Assembly (NCBI RefSeq): GCF_050942215.1 | Contig: NZ_CP192056.1 | Location: 2,852,001-2,916,000 of the forward strand | Reading direction: 5' to 3' | DNA length: 64,000 nucleotides | Origin: Sphaerimonospora sp050942215 | Lineage (GTDB): Bacteria; Actinomycetota; Actinomycetes; Streptosporangiales; Streptosporangiaceae | Shown: positions 17,035 to 25,528 of the stretch, piece by piece | Position numbering within the stretch: position 1 is the stretch's first letter | How the letters are laid out: every line of letters begins with the position of its first letter | Notes under the pieces: model-generated | What the model saw: the letters and a program-made list of their open reading frames with translations, nothing else | What the model was told of the DNA's origin: nothing | Databases searched by the model: none | Position numbers and translations under genes: made by a program

Positions 17035-18263
17035 CGGCAGATCTTCTTCTCGACCGAGCAGTGCTCGACCTCGGGGTAACGCGCCGACGGCCCGTTCAGC
17101 AGAGGTTGGCGCCTCTCGCGCAGGTGCAGGTCGAAGAAGGCCGCGACGTACCTGCGGGTGATCTCCACGGAGCGTAGGCCGGGTATGTCGGCGCCGAGGT
17201 CGATGCCGAACTGGTCGCCCAGCATGCCGAGATCGGTGAAGGAGGTGTGGGCGGCCCCCGTGACGAGCAGCGAGCGCTTCCATCCGGTCATGAGCTTCCA
17301 GTCGTGTTCCCAGCCGGCGACCTCCGGCTTGCCGGATCCGGGAGTGTACGAGGACGGCTTGCCCAGGAACAGGAACGGCCGCGACAGCCCGCTGTCCGGG
17401 ATCGAGGCGTACGTGCTGCCGTCGATGTCGATTCCGGCGCGTATGCGGGAGTCCCCGACCATGGCCGCTATGGCACTCGCTCCGCCGACGGAGTGACCGG
17501 CCATCGCGATCCGTGATCGGTCGATCAGGCGCGTGCCTTTCCATTCGGCACGCGACCCGGTGAGCTGGTTGAGCACGAAGGAGACGTCGGCCGCCCGGCT
17601 GTTCACCAGCTTCTCCCACCACGCCGGGTCCTTCTTGATCTTGCAGGTGACACAGGTGGTCACCCGGCCGTCGGGGAAGGTGGTGGCGACGTTCTCGTAG
17701 GTGTGGTCGATCGCGGCCACCACGTAGCCCCTGCTGGCCAGGTCTTCGGCGAGCGAGGTGAGTTCGCTGCGGGGCTTGGAGTGGCCGGGGGAGAGCACGA
17801 TGAGGGGCAGGCCGTGCTTTTTCCCGGCCGGTTTCGCATCGGTGAAGGCGTTGGTCCGCGTCCTGCTCAGGACGTCCAGGGGAACTCCCGTGATTCCCCC
17901 GTCCTCCAGGAGGAGCTCGGACTCCTTCGGCGTCATGTACCGTGCCCGGTGGCGGCCGGGAGACTTCGCCGGATACCACAGGGAGACCATGAGCTCCCTG
18001 GCCTTCATCTCCGGGACCCACGGGTCGGGGCGGGAGGTGTCCTTCAGGTAGAGGGCCGTGGTGCCGACCGCGTGCCCGCCGGTCGGCTTGGGCAGGTACG
18101 GCGTGCCGTCCGGCCCGGTCGCGGATGCGGCCGTGGGCGTGGCGGCGGCGGGTGCGGACGCGCCGGCGGTGGTGGCCGCCATGGCGAGCAGCCCGGCGAC
18201 GACCGCCCGGCCGATGCCGGTGCGTCGGTCGGCGGCATGACACGGTTCGATCGCATGACTCAT
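17031..18263 (-). CDS. Secreted alpha/beta hydrolase, PAF-acetylhydrolase-like
   Basis: A 410-residue exported serine hydrolase. An N-terminal signal region (VVAGLLAMAATTAGASAPAAA) precedes a domain resembling plasma platelet-activating-factor acetylhydrolase. The nucleophile elbow is AGHSVGG (Ser near residue 265). LIVLSPGHSKPRSELTSLAEDL forms the oxyanion region, DGSTY may carry the acid, and GAAHTSFTDL carries the catalytic His. It is likely an esterase or polyester hydrolase acting outside the cell; the substrate is not shown by sequence. Its start lies 39 bases after the ABC permease gene, so it may belong to the GntR-ABC operon. A perfect 12-bp palindrome CCTTTCGAAAGG (18276-18287) overlaps its ribosome-binding site. 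Confidence 0.85.
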   Translation of the reverse strand: MSHAIEPCHAADRRTGIGRAVVAGLLAMAATTAGASAPAAATPTAASATGPDGTPYLPKPTGGHAVGTTALYLKDTSRPDPWVPEMKARELMVSLWYPAKSPGRHRARYMTPKESELLLEDGGITGVPLDVLSRTRTNAFTDAKPAGKKHGLPLIVLSPGHSKPRSELTSLAEDLASRGYVVAAIDHTYENVATTFPDGRVTTCVTCKIKKDPAWWEKLVNSRAADVSFVLNQLTGSRAEWKGTRLIDRSRIAMAGHSVGGASAIAAMVGDSRIRAGIDIDGSTYASIPDSGLSRPFLFLGKPSSYTPGSGKPEVAGWEHDWKLMTGWKRSLLVTGAAHTSFTDLGMLGDQFGIDLGADIPGLRSVEITRRYVAAFFDLHLRERRQPLLNGPSARYPEVEHCSVEKKICR

Positions 18264-18302
18264 GGAGACAGTGGTCCTTTCGAAAGGGGGATGACAGACC
18301 GG

Positions 18303-19337
18303 TCAGGACAGGCGGCTGCGGATCCACCTGAGGCAGAGCCGGGCCGCCAGTGCGGACAGGGCAAGGAAGATCGCTGTCTCGATCCCCTGCAGGGCCCAGA
18401 AACGGCCGGCGGGCTGGTAGGTCACCCGCTGCCGGTAGCCGAGGTCGGCGAGCCTCGTGAGGCACTCTCGGTCGATCACCGGACCTGACGGGGACGCCTG
18501 CTCCAGTGGCGGCGGCAGCAGGCAGGCCGCCGCCCAGGACGGCACCGTGGCCGGTCGGCCGGCGGCGTCGACGGTCTCGTTGCCCAGGACCCACGCGCCC
18601 GGTGGCCCGGCCACGGCCAGTTCCTCCACCTCGCCGGAGCTGTTCACCCCCACCTTCGAGATGTTCTCCGCGGTGATCGTGACGGTCTCCTGGATCGCGG
18701 GGATCACGTACGGGCGCACCGCGAAGGGCACGGCGATCTGGACGGCGGCGAACGCGGCGAGCATGACGGCCATGGCGGGCACGGTGCGGCGCAGCAGGAT
18801 CCCGGCGGCGACGCCGGCGACGAAGGCGAAGGCCGTGTAGCCGATGGGCGCGATCCCCCGGGCGCCGAACAGCAGCGGCGAGATACGCGCGGCGAACGAC
18901 TCGGGGTCGGGCATGCCGGTGACGGTGTCGGCCCCGACCGGGATCGTGGCCGGGCGGCTGGCGGCGTCGACGGGACCGGCCCACCAGGTGACCAGGAGAC
19001 TGAGCGACCCGGCCGCGGCCATCGCGGCCAGGCCGGTGAACGCGAGTTTGGTGGCCAGCCACCGGGCCCGGGTGACGCTCTGGTTCCACACCAGGCGGTG
19101 GGTGCCGGCCTCAAGCTCCCGGGTGACCAGCGGAGCGCCCCAGAAGACGCCGATGACGGCGGGCAGGAGGTACATCACCACGACGCCGGCGTAGTACAGC
19201 CTGCTGTCGGCCGGGGCGAGCCGCACGACGCCGTGCGGCGGACGTCCGGCGATCACGAGGACGACGGCGAGCACGGCGAGCAGGCCGTACATCGCCGTGG
19301 CCTGGGCGCGGAACTGCCGCCAGGTCAGCCAGATCAC
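18303..19337 (-). CDS. ABC transporter permease (ABC-2 like, YtrA-type operon)
   Basis: A 344-residue membrane protein with about six hydrophobic segments. It begins VIWLTWRQFRAQ, a typical start for actinobacterial permeases in GntR/ATPase/permease operons. A large extracytoplasmic portion lies between the fifth and last helices. The GTG at 19337 overlaps the ATPase stop (GTGA), and GGAGGT lies 6 bases upstream inside the ATPase gene. It partners the upstream ATPase; such systems often respond to cell-wall-active compounds, but no substrate can be read here. Confidence 0.83.
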   Translation of the reverse strand: MIWLTWRQFRAQATAMYGLLAVLAVVLVIAGRPPHGVVRLAPADSRLYYAGVVVMYLLPAVIGVFWGAPLVTRELEAGTHRLVWNQSVTRARWLATKLAFTGLAAMAAAGSLSLLVTWWAGPVDAASRPATIPVGADTVTGMPDPESFAARISPLLFGARGIAPIGYTAFAFVAGVAAGILLRRTVPAMAVMLAAFAAVQIAVPFAVRPYVIPAIQETVTITAENISKVGVNSSGEVEELAVAGPPGAWVLGNETVDAAGRPATVPSWAAACLLPPPLEQASPSGPVIDRECLTRLADLGYRQRVTYQPAGRFWALQGIETAIFLALSALAARLCLRWIRSRLS

Positions 19338-20230
19338 CGCAGCACCTCCAGGGTGGGGCGCGGGCCGGAGCCGGCCTCGGCGGGGCGGCTCATGTAGGCC
19401 AGTACGAGGTCTTCCAGGCCGACGGCGCTGACGGTCCAGGCAGGGTCGAGGATGGGTGCCTCGGTGCGTATCACCAGCGTGGACTGCCGGTCGGTATGGC
19501 CGGCCGAGATGACCTCCTGGTCCGCCGGCAGCTTGGCGGCATCGCGGCGTGGCCCGCTCAGCCGGTGATGGGCGGCCAGGATCTCCTCGACCTCTCCTGC
19601 CAGCCGCACCTGCCCGGCGACCAGCACGACGAGGTGATCGCAGACCCGTTCCAGGTCGGCGATCAGGTGGGAGGACATCACGACGCTGAGTCCGTGCTCG
19701 GCGACGGCCTCCATCAGGTCCTGCAGGAACTCCCGCCGGGCGAGCGGGTCCAGGGCGGCGACCGGCTCGTCCAGGATCAGCAGCTCGGGCCGTTTGGCGA
19801 CGCCCAGGGTCAGGGCGAGCTGGGCGCGCTGACCGCCCGACAGCTTCCCGGCCTGCCGGCCCGGGTCCAGGCCGAGCCGCTCGATTCGGCGGTGTGCCAG
19901 GGCGTCGTCCCAGTTCGGGTTGAGCCGGGCGCCGAGGCGCAGGTGGTCGGCCACGGTCAGGGTGGGGTACGTGGGGGTGTCCTGGGCGACGAAGCCGACT
20001 TTGGCCAGCTGCGCCGGACCGCTGCCTGGTACGCCGCCGCACACCTCGATGGTGCCCGTCGTTGGGGCGAGCATCCCGGCGGCCAGGTTCAGCAGCGTGG
20101 ACTTCCCCGCGCCGTTGGGCCCGACCAGGCCGGTCACGTGCCCGGCCGGGATGTCCAGCGTGCAGCCGGTCAGCGCCCAGTGCCGCCGGAACTTCCTGCC
20201 CAGCCGCCGGGCCAGCAAAGCGGCGGTCAT
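19334..20230 (-). CDS. ABC transporter ATP-binding protein
   Basis: A 298-residue ATPase with Walker A GLVGPNGAGKSTLLN (about residues 36-50), Q-loop VAQDTPTYP, signature LSGGQRAQ and Walker B LLILDEPVAALDP, then the switch His in SSHLIADLE. It is the middle gene of gntR-ATPase-permease; the stop and start codons overlap by four bases on both sides. Confidence 0.93.
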   Translation of the reverse strand: MTAALLARRLGRKFRRHWALTGCTLDIPAGHVTGLVGPNGAGKSTLLNLAAGMLAPTTGTIEVCGGVPGSGPAQLAKVGFVAQDTPTYPTLTVADHLRLGARLNPNWDDALAHRRIERLGLDPGRQAGKLSGGQRAQLALTLGVAKRPELLILDEPVAALDPLARREFLQDLMEAVAEHGLSVVMSSHLIADLERVCDHLVVLVAGQVRLAGEVEEILAAHHRLSGPRRDAAKLPADQEVISAGHTDRQSTLVIRTEAPILDPAWTVSAVGLEDLVLAYMSRPAEAGSGPRPTLEVLR

Positions 20231-20631
20231 GCTATGTCCTCCTCGGCGGTGGTCCGAAAGGTGGTCAGGAACAGGGCCTCGATGCTTTCGTCGTCGAGCC
20301 CGGCCCGGCGGGCCCTGGCCAGCCAGCGCCGCAGGTCCTGCCGCAGCGGTCCGTGTGCGGCGAGCGTGGCGTCGGTCAGCGTCCGGGTGACGAACGTCCC
20401 GACACCGGGGCGGGCGGCGACGAGCCCGTGGTGTTCGAGTTCCCGGTACGCCTTGAGCACGGTGTTGGGATTGATCGCGAGCTGGGCCACCACCTCTTTG
20501 ACCGTTGGAAGCCGGTCACCCTCGCGTAGCAGCCCCAGCCGCAGCGCGTGCCGCACCTGCTGGACCAGCTGCAGGTACGGCGAGAGGCCGGACCTGCCGT
20601 CCAGATGGAACTCGATCACCACTTCCTCCAT
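20227..20631 (-). CDS. GntR family regulator, YtrA subfamily
   Basis: A 134-residue repressor with the winged-helix domain (LREGDRLPTVKEVVAQLAIN, then NTVLKAYRELEHHGLVAARP) and the short helical C-terminal tail of the YtrA subfamily. It is first in the operon with the ABC genes. Its ATG lies inside a large perfect palindrome (20622-20669), the probable autoregulatory operator. The upstream side offers only TAGCAT-like promoter sequence a few bases before ATG and no ribosome-binding site, so leaderless translation is plausible. Confidence 0.88.
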   Translation of the reverse strand: MEEVVIEFHLDGRSGLSPYLQLVQQVRHALRLGLLREGDRLPTVKEVVAQLAINPNTVLKAYRELEHHGLVAARPGVGTFVTRTLTDATLAAHGPLRQDLRRWLARARRAGLDDESIEALFLTTFRTTAEEDIA

Positions 20632-20669
20632 TTATCTATGATGCTAGTACTTTAGATAAATGGAGGAAG
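20622..20669. promoter_or_regulatory. 17-bp-arm palindrome covering the gntR start codon
   Basis: CTTCCTCCATTTATCTA (20622-20638) and TAGATAAATGGAGGAAG (20653-20669) are exact inverted repeats separated by 14 bases. The inner halves fit a YtrA-type operator. The outer halves include the regulator's own start codon and first codons, so a mirror-image ATGGAGGAAG sits on the plus strand too. Confidence 0.8.
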
Positions 20670-21023
20670 CCGGTCAAGTGGCATCTCACCCTCGTGATCT
20701 TGCGAAAACGCGGAACTCTCCGGCTGAGCGGTGTGCCGGCGGGCGCGGCGGGTGGCGCACCCGGACTCAGGGGCTCCTGAAGACTCTTCGAGGTTCTGCT
20801 TCGGCCGCCGCGGTGGCGGCCATCGCCCTCATGGCAGGGGCGGCCCGGCCGTCGTGGTCTTGTCGGCGGTTCCCCTGACATGGAACAGATCGAGACCGAA
20901 TTGCCGGTGCCGCCGGTCGCCGGCTACGCCCAAGCGGCCGATCCGCAGTCACGGATGGAAAATCCGTGCCGGACTTCTACCCGAATGCCAGATGATGTCT
21001 CCAGGCAAATGAAAGGTAGCTCA
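20670..21023. other. Intergenic region between gntR and the MFS gene
   Basis: About 350 bases. A plus-strand open frame starts in the mirrored arm of the palindrome (20660-20878), but it has no recognisable domain and looks like palindrome-derived noise. The only clear signal is the AAAGG before the MFS start. Confidence 0.5.
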
Positions 21024-22361
21024 GTGGGCGGTTTCGGTAGAATCGGGGTTCTCGTCGTCGCCAACCTGCTCGGTGGTGTCGGCGTCGCCTCCGGTGCCAC
21101 GGTCGGGGCGTTGCTGATCGAGCAGGTCGGCGGTACGACCATGGCGGGGCTGGGTTCGGCCGCGAACGTGCTCGGCGCGGCGATCGCCGCGGTGCCGCTG
21201 GCCGCTGTCGCCGCCAGGCGCGGGCGGCGCTGGTCGCTCACCCTGGGCTATGTGATCTCCGTCGCCGGCGGCGCTTTGATCATCGCCGCCGCCGTGCTCT
21301 CCAACATCGTCGTCATGCTGGCCGCGCTGGCCCTCTTCGGCGTCGCACAGGCGGTGAACCTGCAGACCCGGTACGCGGCGGTGGACGACACCCCGCCCGC
21401 CGCCCAGGCCAGGGCGATGTCGACGGTGATCTGGGCGACCACCGTCGGATCGGTGGCCGGGCCCAACCTCAGCGAGGTCGGGGACAGGCTCGGGATCCGG
21501 CTGGGGCTGCCCGGGCTGTCCGGTCCCTACCTGTTCTCGATCCTGTCGTTCGCGTCGGCGGCGGCGGTGGTCGCGCTGCTGTTCCGGCCTGCCGTACGGC
21601 CCCAGGCGGCAGCGGCGGCAGCGGCCGCACGGGCGCAGAGCGCGGCCGGCGCCGGATCAGGTCCGGCCGGGGCGGGGCAGACGGGTGCGCTGGCCGCGCT
21701 GCGCTGGGCGGCGGCGCATCCGGTGGCCCGCTTCGCCGTGGTCCTCATCGCGGCGGCGCACGCGGTGATGATCACGGTGATGGTGATGACGCCGCTGCAT
21801 CTACAGCATCACGGAATGACGCTGCAGGTGGTCGGGATCGTGATCAGTCTCCACATCATAGGAATGTACGCTTTCAGCCCGATCTTCGGCTGGCTGGCGG
21901 ACCGGTATGGCGCGATGCGGGTCGCGTTCGGCGGCGTCGCGATGCTCTCGGTGGCGCTGGTGCTCGGCTTCCTGGCCGCGACCACGCCGGCGGGCGGAAC
22001 CCTCACAGCGGTCGCGCTGACCATCCTCGGCGCCGGCTGGTCGGCGTCACTGATCTCCGCTTCCGTGCTGCTGTCGAAGGCCTCCCCGGCCCGGGTCCGG
22101 GTGCCGCTGCAGGGCGTCACCGACGCCGGCATGAGCTACGCGGGAGCGGCCGCGGCCGCGCTGGCCGGGCCGATCCTCGCCCTCGGCGGCTTCCGCGCGG
22201 TCAACACCGCCGCGGCGATCATCCTCGCGCCGGCCGTGCCCGCCGGGATCGCGGCCCTGCGTCGGCGGGATTCGGGCCGGGAGGGCTCCGATGTCGCCGA
22301 CGCGGAGCCGGAGGGCCCGTTCGACGAGGGAGAGCGCCAGGACGCCGCCTCGCCGTACTGA
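21024..22361 (+). CDS. MFS transporter
   Basis: A major facilitator permease of about 445 residues with 12 predicted helices. The N-terminal half has VVANLLGGVGVASGATVGALLIEQVGG cut by the loop AARRGRRWSL. The second half has SPIFGWLADRYGAMRVAFGG, the conserved MFS loop. A low-complexity Ala/Gly insert (around residues 190-220) separates the halves, and the C-terminal tail is acidic. I chose the GTG at 21024 because AAAGG lies 7 bases upstream; ATG 21009 or ATG 20880 would add 5 or 48 residues of non-membrane sequence. Substrate unknown. Confidence 0.8.
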   Translation: MGGFGRIGVLVVANLLGGVGVASGATVGALLIEQVGGTTMAGLGSAANVLGAAIAAVPLAAVAARRGRRWSLTLGYVISVAGGALIIAAAVLSNIVVMLAALALFGVAQAVNLQTRYAAVDDTPPAAQARAMSTVIWATTVGSVAGPNLSEVGDRLGIRLGLPGLSGPYLFSILSFASAAAVVALLFRPAVRPQAAAAAAAARAQSAAGAGSGPAGAGQTGALAALRWAAAHPVARFAVVLIAAAHAVMITVMVMTPLHLQHHGMTLQVVGIVISLHIIGMYAFSPIFGWLADRYGAMRVAFGGVAMLSVALVLGFLAATTPAGGTLTAVALTILGAGWSASLISASVLLSKASPARVRVPLQGVTDAGMSYAGAAAAALAGPILALGGFRAVNTAAAIILAPAVPAGIAALRRRDSGREGSDVADAEPEGPFDEGERQDAASPY

Positions 22362-22589
22362 TCGCCGGCGGCTCGGCCGGCGCCCTCGAGTCGCTCCGGC
22401 AGGATGTTCCGCGACTGCTCCGCGAGGTTGCTCCGGCGGTTTGATCTGGATGCGCGGAAAGGGTTGATTGTGCAGATTGTCTTGCGCTGATCGACACGGC
22501 CCCGATCGGTCTGAGCACATTGCCGGGTACGGAACGGGCGCGGCGAGTTCGCGCTGATCAGCGGGGGGAAGCTCCGTTAGCATGCGATC

Positions 22590-23540
22590 GTGGACAGCGA
22601 CGAGATGACGTTCTCCGGTGGCGAGGCTCTTTTCGCCTCGCTGTTCGACGACGCCGCGCTCTTCCCGCCCGGCGACGCACCCATGGCCGAGGCCGTACCG
22701 GCGCATCGACTCCATCGCACGTCGTGGTACGCCGGTTTCGTGGGGCCGTTCATCTGTGCGGACACCCGGCTGGCCGAGCTCCCGGCGGATCTGGTGATCA
22801 GCGTCGTGGTGACGGGTGGTCCGGGCGCGGTCGAGCGGATCGGCCCGCTGCCGAACGCGGCGGCGCTGGAGGTCTCGGGGGTGGCCGACCCGGCGGGCGC
22901 CACCGCGGCCGTGGCCGCGTTGCGCGGCCGTACGGGTCGCGACGGGGACACGGCCGGGTTCGTGGAGGTCCCGCGGACGGCGTGCCTTCCCGTGCTCGAC
23001 GCGCTCGCGGGCACGGGGTTCTTCGCCAAGTTCCGCACCGGCGGCCTCCAGGCGCGGGCGTTCCCGTCCGAGGCCGAGCTGGCCGAGTCGATCGTCGGCT
23101 GCGTCGGCAGGGACCTGCCGTTCAAATGCACCGCCGGGCTGCACCATGCCGTACGGCACACCGCGACCGGCACGGGCTTCGAGCACCACGGGTTCCTCAA
23201 CGTGCTGCTCGCCACGAGCGCGGCCCTGGACGGCGCGTCGGCGGCCGAGGTGGCCGGGGTGCTCGCGCTGCGGGATCCCGCCGCCGTGGCCGGCCGGATC
23301 CGCGTGCTGGGCGAGGACCGGGCGGCGGCGACGCGCCGGATGTTCCGTTCCTTCGGCACCTGCAGCATCGACGAACCCCTCGAGGATCTGGCCGCGCTCG
23401 GCCTGATCGGCGTTCGGCCCGGGACCGCGACCAAGATCCCGACCGCGACCACGAGTCCGACCACGGCTACGACCGCAACCACGACCGCGGCTACGACCGC
23501 GACCACGACCACGACTCCGACCGCGCAGGAGCGACTGTGA
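22590..23540 (+). CDS. Uncharacterised protein coupled to fumarylacetoacetase
   Basis: A 316-residue soluble protein that I cannot assign to a named family. The conserved-looking core contains FASLFDDAALFPPGDAPM, GFVEVPRTACLPVLDAL, FFAKFRTGG, FKCTAGLHHAVRH and HHGFLNVLLA, with several His and Lys that could form an active site. The last 40 residues are a Thr/Ala low-complexity tail from a DNA repeat based on ACGACC words. The stop overlaps the GTG of the fumarylacetoacetase gene, suggesting a linked role in aromatic (tyrosine/homogentisate) breakdown; this is inference. The GTG at 22590 or ATG at 22605 could be the start. Confidence 0.7.
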   Translation: MDSDEMTFSGGEALFASLFDDAALFPPGDAPMAEAVPAHRLHRTSWYAGFVGPFICADTRLAELPADLVISVVVTGGPGAVERIGPLPNAAALEVSGVADPAGATAAVAALRGRTGRDGDTAGFVEVPRTACLPVLDALAGTGFFAKFRTGGLQARAFPSEAELAESIVGCVGRDLPFKCTAGLHHAVRHTATGTGFEHHGFLNVLLATSAALDGASAAEVAGVLALRDPAAVAGRIRVLGEDRAAATRRMFRSFGTCSIDEPLEDLAALGLIGVRPGTATKIPTATTSPTTATTATTTAATTATTTTTPTAQERL

Positions 23541-24760
23541 CCTGGCTCGATCTTCGCCCCGACGATGCCGGATGGGGCCTGGACAACCTGCCCTACGGCG
23601 TGTTCTCCACCCGGCCCGACGGGCTGGATCGCCGGGTCGGCGTGGCGGTCGGCCGGCACGTCCTGGATCTGGCCGCCGTGGCGGAGGAGCTGTGGCCGGC
23701 CATGGCCGGCACGTTCGCCGAGAGCACGCTCGACCGCTTCATGGCCGGCGGCCGGGCCGTGTGGGACGAGACACGCGAACGCGTCACCGGCTGGCTCACC
23801 GATGGCGCCCACGAACGGGCCGTGCGTCCGCACCTGGTCGGACGGGACGAGGTGCGGCTCCACCTGCCCTTCACCGTCGCCGACTACGTCGACTTCTACG
23901 CCTCGGAGCACCACGCCACGAATCTCGGCCGGATGTTCCGTCCGGGGCAGGAACCGCTGACCCCGAACTGGCGGCACCTGCCGATCGGCTACCACGGCAG
24001 GGCGGGGACGGTCGTGGTGTCCGGCACGCCGGTCGTACGGCCACACGGGCAGCGCCGTACCCCGGACGGCGACATCGTCTTCGGCCCGTCGACCCGCCTC
24101 GACATCGAGGCCGAGCTGGGATTCGTCGTGGGCGCCCCCTCCGTGTCGGGCACGCCGGTGCCGATGGAGGAGTTCGCCGAGCACGTCTTCGGGGCCTGCC
24201 TGGTCAACGACTGGTCGGCCCGGGACATCCAGTCGTGGGAATACGTGCCGCTGGGGCCCTTCCTCGGCAAGTCGTTCGCCACGTCGGTCTCCCCGTGGCT
24301 GGTCCCGCTGGCAGCCTTGGAGCACGCCCGGGTCGAGCCGCCGGCACGCGACCCGAAGCCGCTGCCGTACCTGGACGACGCCGATACGGGACCGTGGGGG
24401 TTCGACATCCGGCTGGAGGTACGCCTCAACGGCCACGTGGTATCGCGGCCGCCCTTCGCCGGGATGTACTGGACGGCCGCGCAGCAGCTCGCCCACATGA
24501 CGGTGAACGGCGCCGGCCTGCGCACCGGAGACCTGTTCGCCTCGGGCACGATCAGCGGGCCCGGTTCCGACGAGCGCGGCTCCCTGATCGAGCTCTCCTG
24601 GTCGGGCGAGACACCGATCGAGCTGCCCGACGGGAGCAGGCGTACGTTCCTGGAAGACGGCGACGAGGTCGTCATCACCGCGACCGCCCCGGCATCGGGC
24701 GGGTGCGTCGTCGCCTTCGGCGAGGTCCGCGGCACCGTCATGCCGCCCCAATCGAACTGA
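23537..24760 (+). CDS. fahA: Fumarylacetoacetase
   Basis: A 407-residue hydrolase that splits 4-fumarylacetoacetate into fumarate and acetoacetate, the last step of tyrosine degradation. Family motifs are all present: YVDFYASEHHATNLGRMFRP (with the catalytic His), PIGYHGRAGTVVVSGT, DIEAELGFVVG (metal-binding Glu), NDWSARDIQSWEYVPLGPF and GKSFATS. Length is normal. The GTG start overlaps the preceding stop (GTGA), with AGGAG upstream. No homogentisate dioxygenase is nearby in this window. Confidence 0.96.
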   Translation: MTWLDLRPDDAGWGLDNLPYGVFSTRPDGLDRRVGVAVGRHVLDLAAVAEELWPAMAGTFAESTLDRFMAGGRAVWDETRERVTGWLTDGAHERAVRPHLVGRDEVRLHLPFTVADYVDFYASEHHATNLGRMFRPGQEPLTPNWRHLPIGYHGRAGTVVVSGTPVVRPHGQRRTPDGDIVFGPSTRLDIEAELGFVVGAPSVSGTPVPMEEFAEHVFGACLVNDWSARDIQSWEYVPLGPFLGKSFATSVSPWLVPLAALEHARVEPPARDPKPLPYLDDADTGPWGFDIRLEVRLNGHVVSRPPFAGMYWTAAQQLAHMTVNGAGLRTGDLFASGTISGPGSDERGSLIELSWSGETPIELPDGSRRTFLEDGDEVVITATAPASGGCVVAFGEVRGTVMPPQSN

Positions 24761-24813
24761 CCTGCCACGACTGACCTGCCACGACTGACCCGTCTGGGCT
24801 GACCCGTCTGGGC
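24758..24813 (+). repeat. Four tandem 14-bp units after fumarylacetoacetase
   Basis: TGACCTGCCACGAC occurs twice, then TGACCCGTCTGGGC twice, beginning in the stop codon. Every unit carries an in-frame-like TGA. A short hairpin GATCCC-TCC-GGGATC at 24848-24862 follows, next to the convergent CGNR gene stop. Confidence 0.7.
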
Positions 24814-24860
24814 TGACCCGCTCAGGGGGTGTCCGGGGGAGCACGCGGATCCCTCCGGGA

Positions 24861-25412
24861 TCAGTCGGGTGCGCGTCTGCGCCGGGCGGCGTATGCGCGC
24901 GCCTTGGCCCGGTTGCCGCAGACGCTCATCGTGCACCAGCGCCGGGTGCGGCTGCGGGTGCCGTCCCAGAACACCCACTCGCACGTGTGATCCGGACACT
25001 GCTTGAGGCGCTGCCATTCCCCGGCGGCCACCACCAGGGCCCATGCGACGCCGATCGCGGCGAGCGGGCCGTCGCCGAGCAGGGGACCGCCGGGCTCGGG
25101 CTCCGCACCCAGACGTGCTCGCAGGGGCACCGTGTCGAGCACGGACTGCGCCTGCTCGATCGCCCGGGCGGTCTCGCCGGCCTCAGCGGTGTCGGGCGTC
25201 CCGATGTTGTTCAGCAGCAGGCGTGCACGCAGACCGGCGCGCAGCGATATCGCCCGGACATGGGTGGTCTCGTCCACCTCGCCGGGCAGCCCCCGATCTC
25301 GCGCCCAGGCCGAGAGCCCCTCCACCGTGGCGATCACGTCCGTGCCGGCTTCGACGTCGAGCGTGTTGGCGAATTCGAGGATCAGGGCCGCGTGGGCGGA
25401 TGGCTCTGTCAT
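24861..25412 (-). CDS. CGNR zinc-finger transcriptional regulator (ABATE domain)
   Basis: A 183-residue protein with an N-terminal ABATE-type domain and a C-terminal zinc finger: CPDHTCEWVFWDGTRSRTRR followed by WCTMSVCGNRAKARAYAARR, whose CGNR motif names the family. It is divergent from an MFS exporter and shares with it a 115-bp region holding two direct-repeat dyads. By analogy with other divergent regulator/exporter pairs it probably represses the exporter. Confidence 0.9.
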   Translation of the reverse strand: MTEPSAHAALILEFANTLDVEAGTDVIATVEGLSAWARDRGLPGEVDETTHVRAISLRAGLRARLLLNNIGTPDTAEAGETARAIEQAQSVLDTVPLRARLGAEPEPGGPLLGDGPLAAIGVAWALVVAAGEWQRLKQCPDHTCEWVFWDGTRSRTRRWCTMSVCGNRAKARAYAARRRRAPD

Positions 25413-25466
25413 GACTGCGCACGCTCCTCCGAGCCGACTCTATTCCAACGGCCTGACTATTCCGCT

Positions 25467-25514
25467 TATCAAGATAGCCGGTTAACATCTCACCATCTAT
25501 CCAGATAGACGGTT
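25467..25514. promoter_or_regulatory. Two direct-repeat dyads between the CGNR regulator and its MFS neighbour
   Basis: TATCAAGATAGCCGGTT (25467-25483) and TATCCAGATAGACGGTT (25498-25514) are direct repeats 31 bp apart (three helical turns). Each contains the dyad CTATCNAGATAG or a close version. This is a good candidate operator for the adjacent CGNR protein. Confidence 0.65.
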
Positions 25515-25528
25515 GAGGTGGGGGCGGC

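Noticed and set aside
20660..20878. Plus-strand ORF starting in the mirrored arm of the gntR palindrome
   Set aside because: It exists only because the start codon lies in a palindrome; no ribosome-binding site and no family-like sequence follow.
24758..24813. Tandem 14-bp units as CRISPR or an attachment site
   Set aside because: Only four short units without spacers, and no integrase or cas gene nearby.
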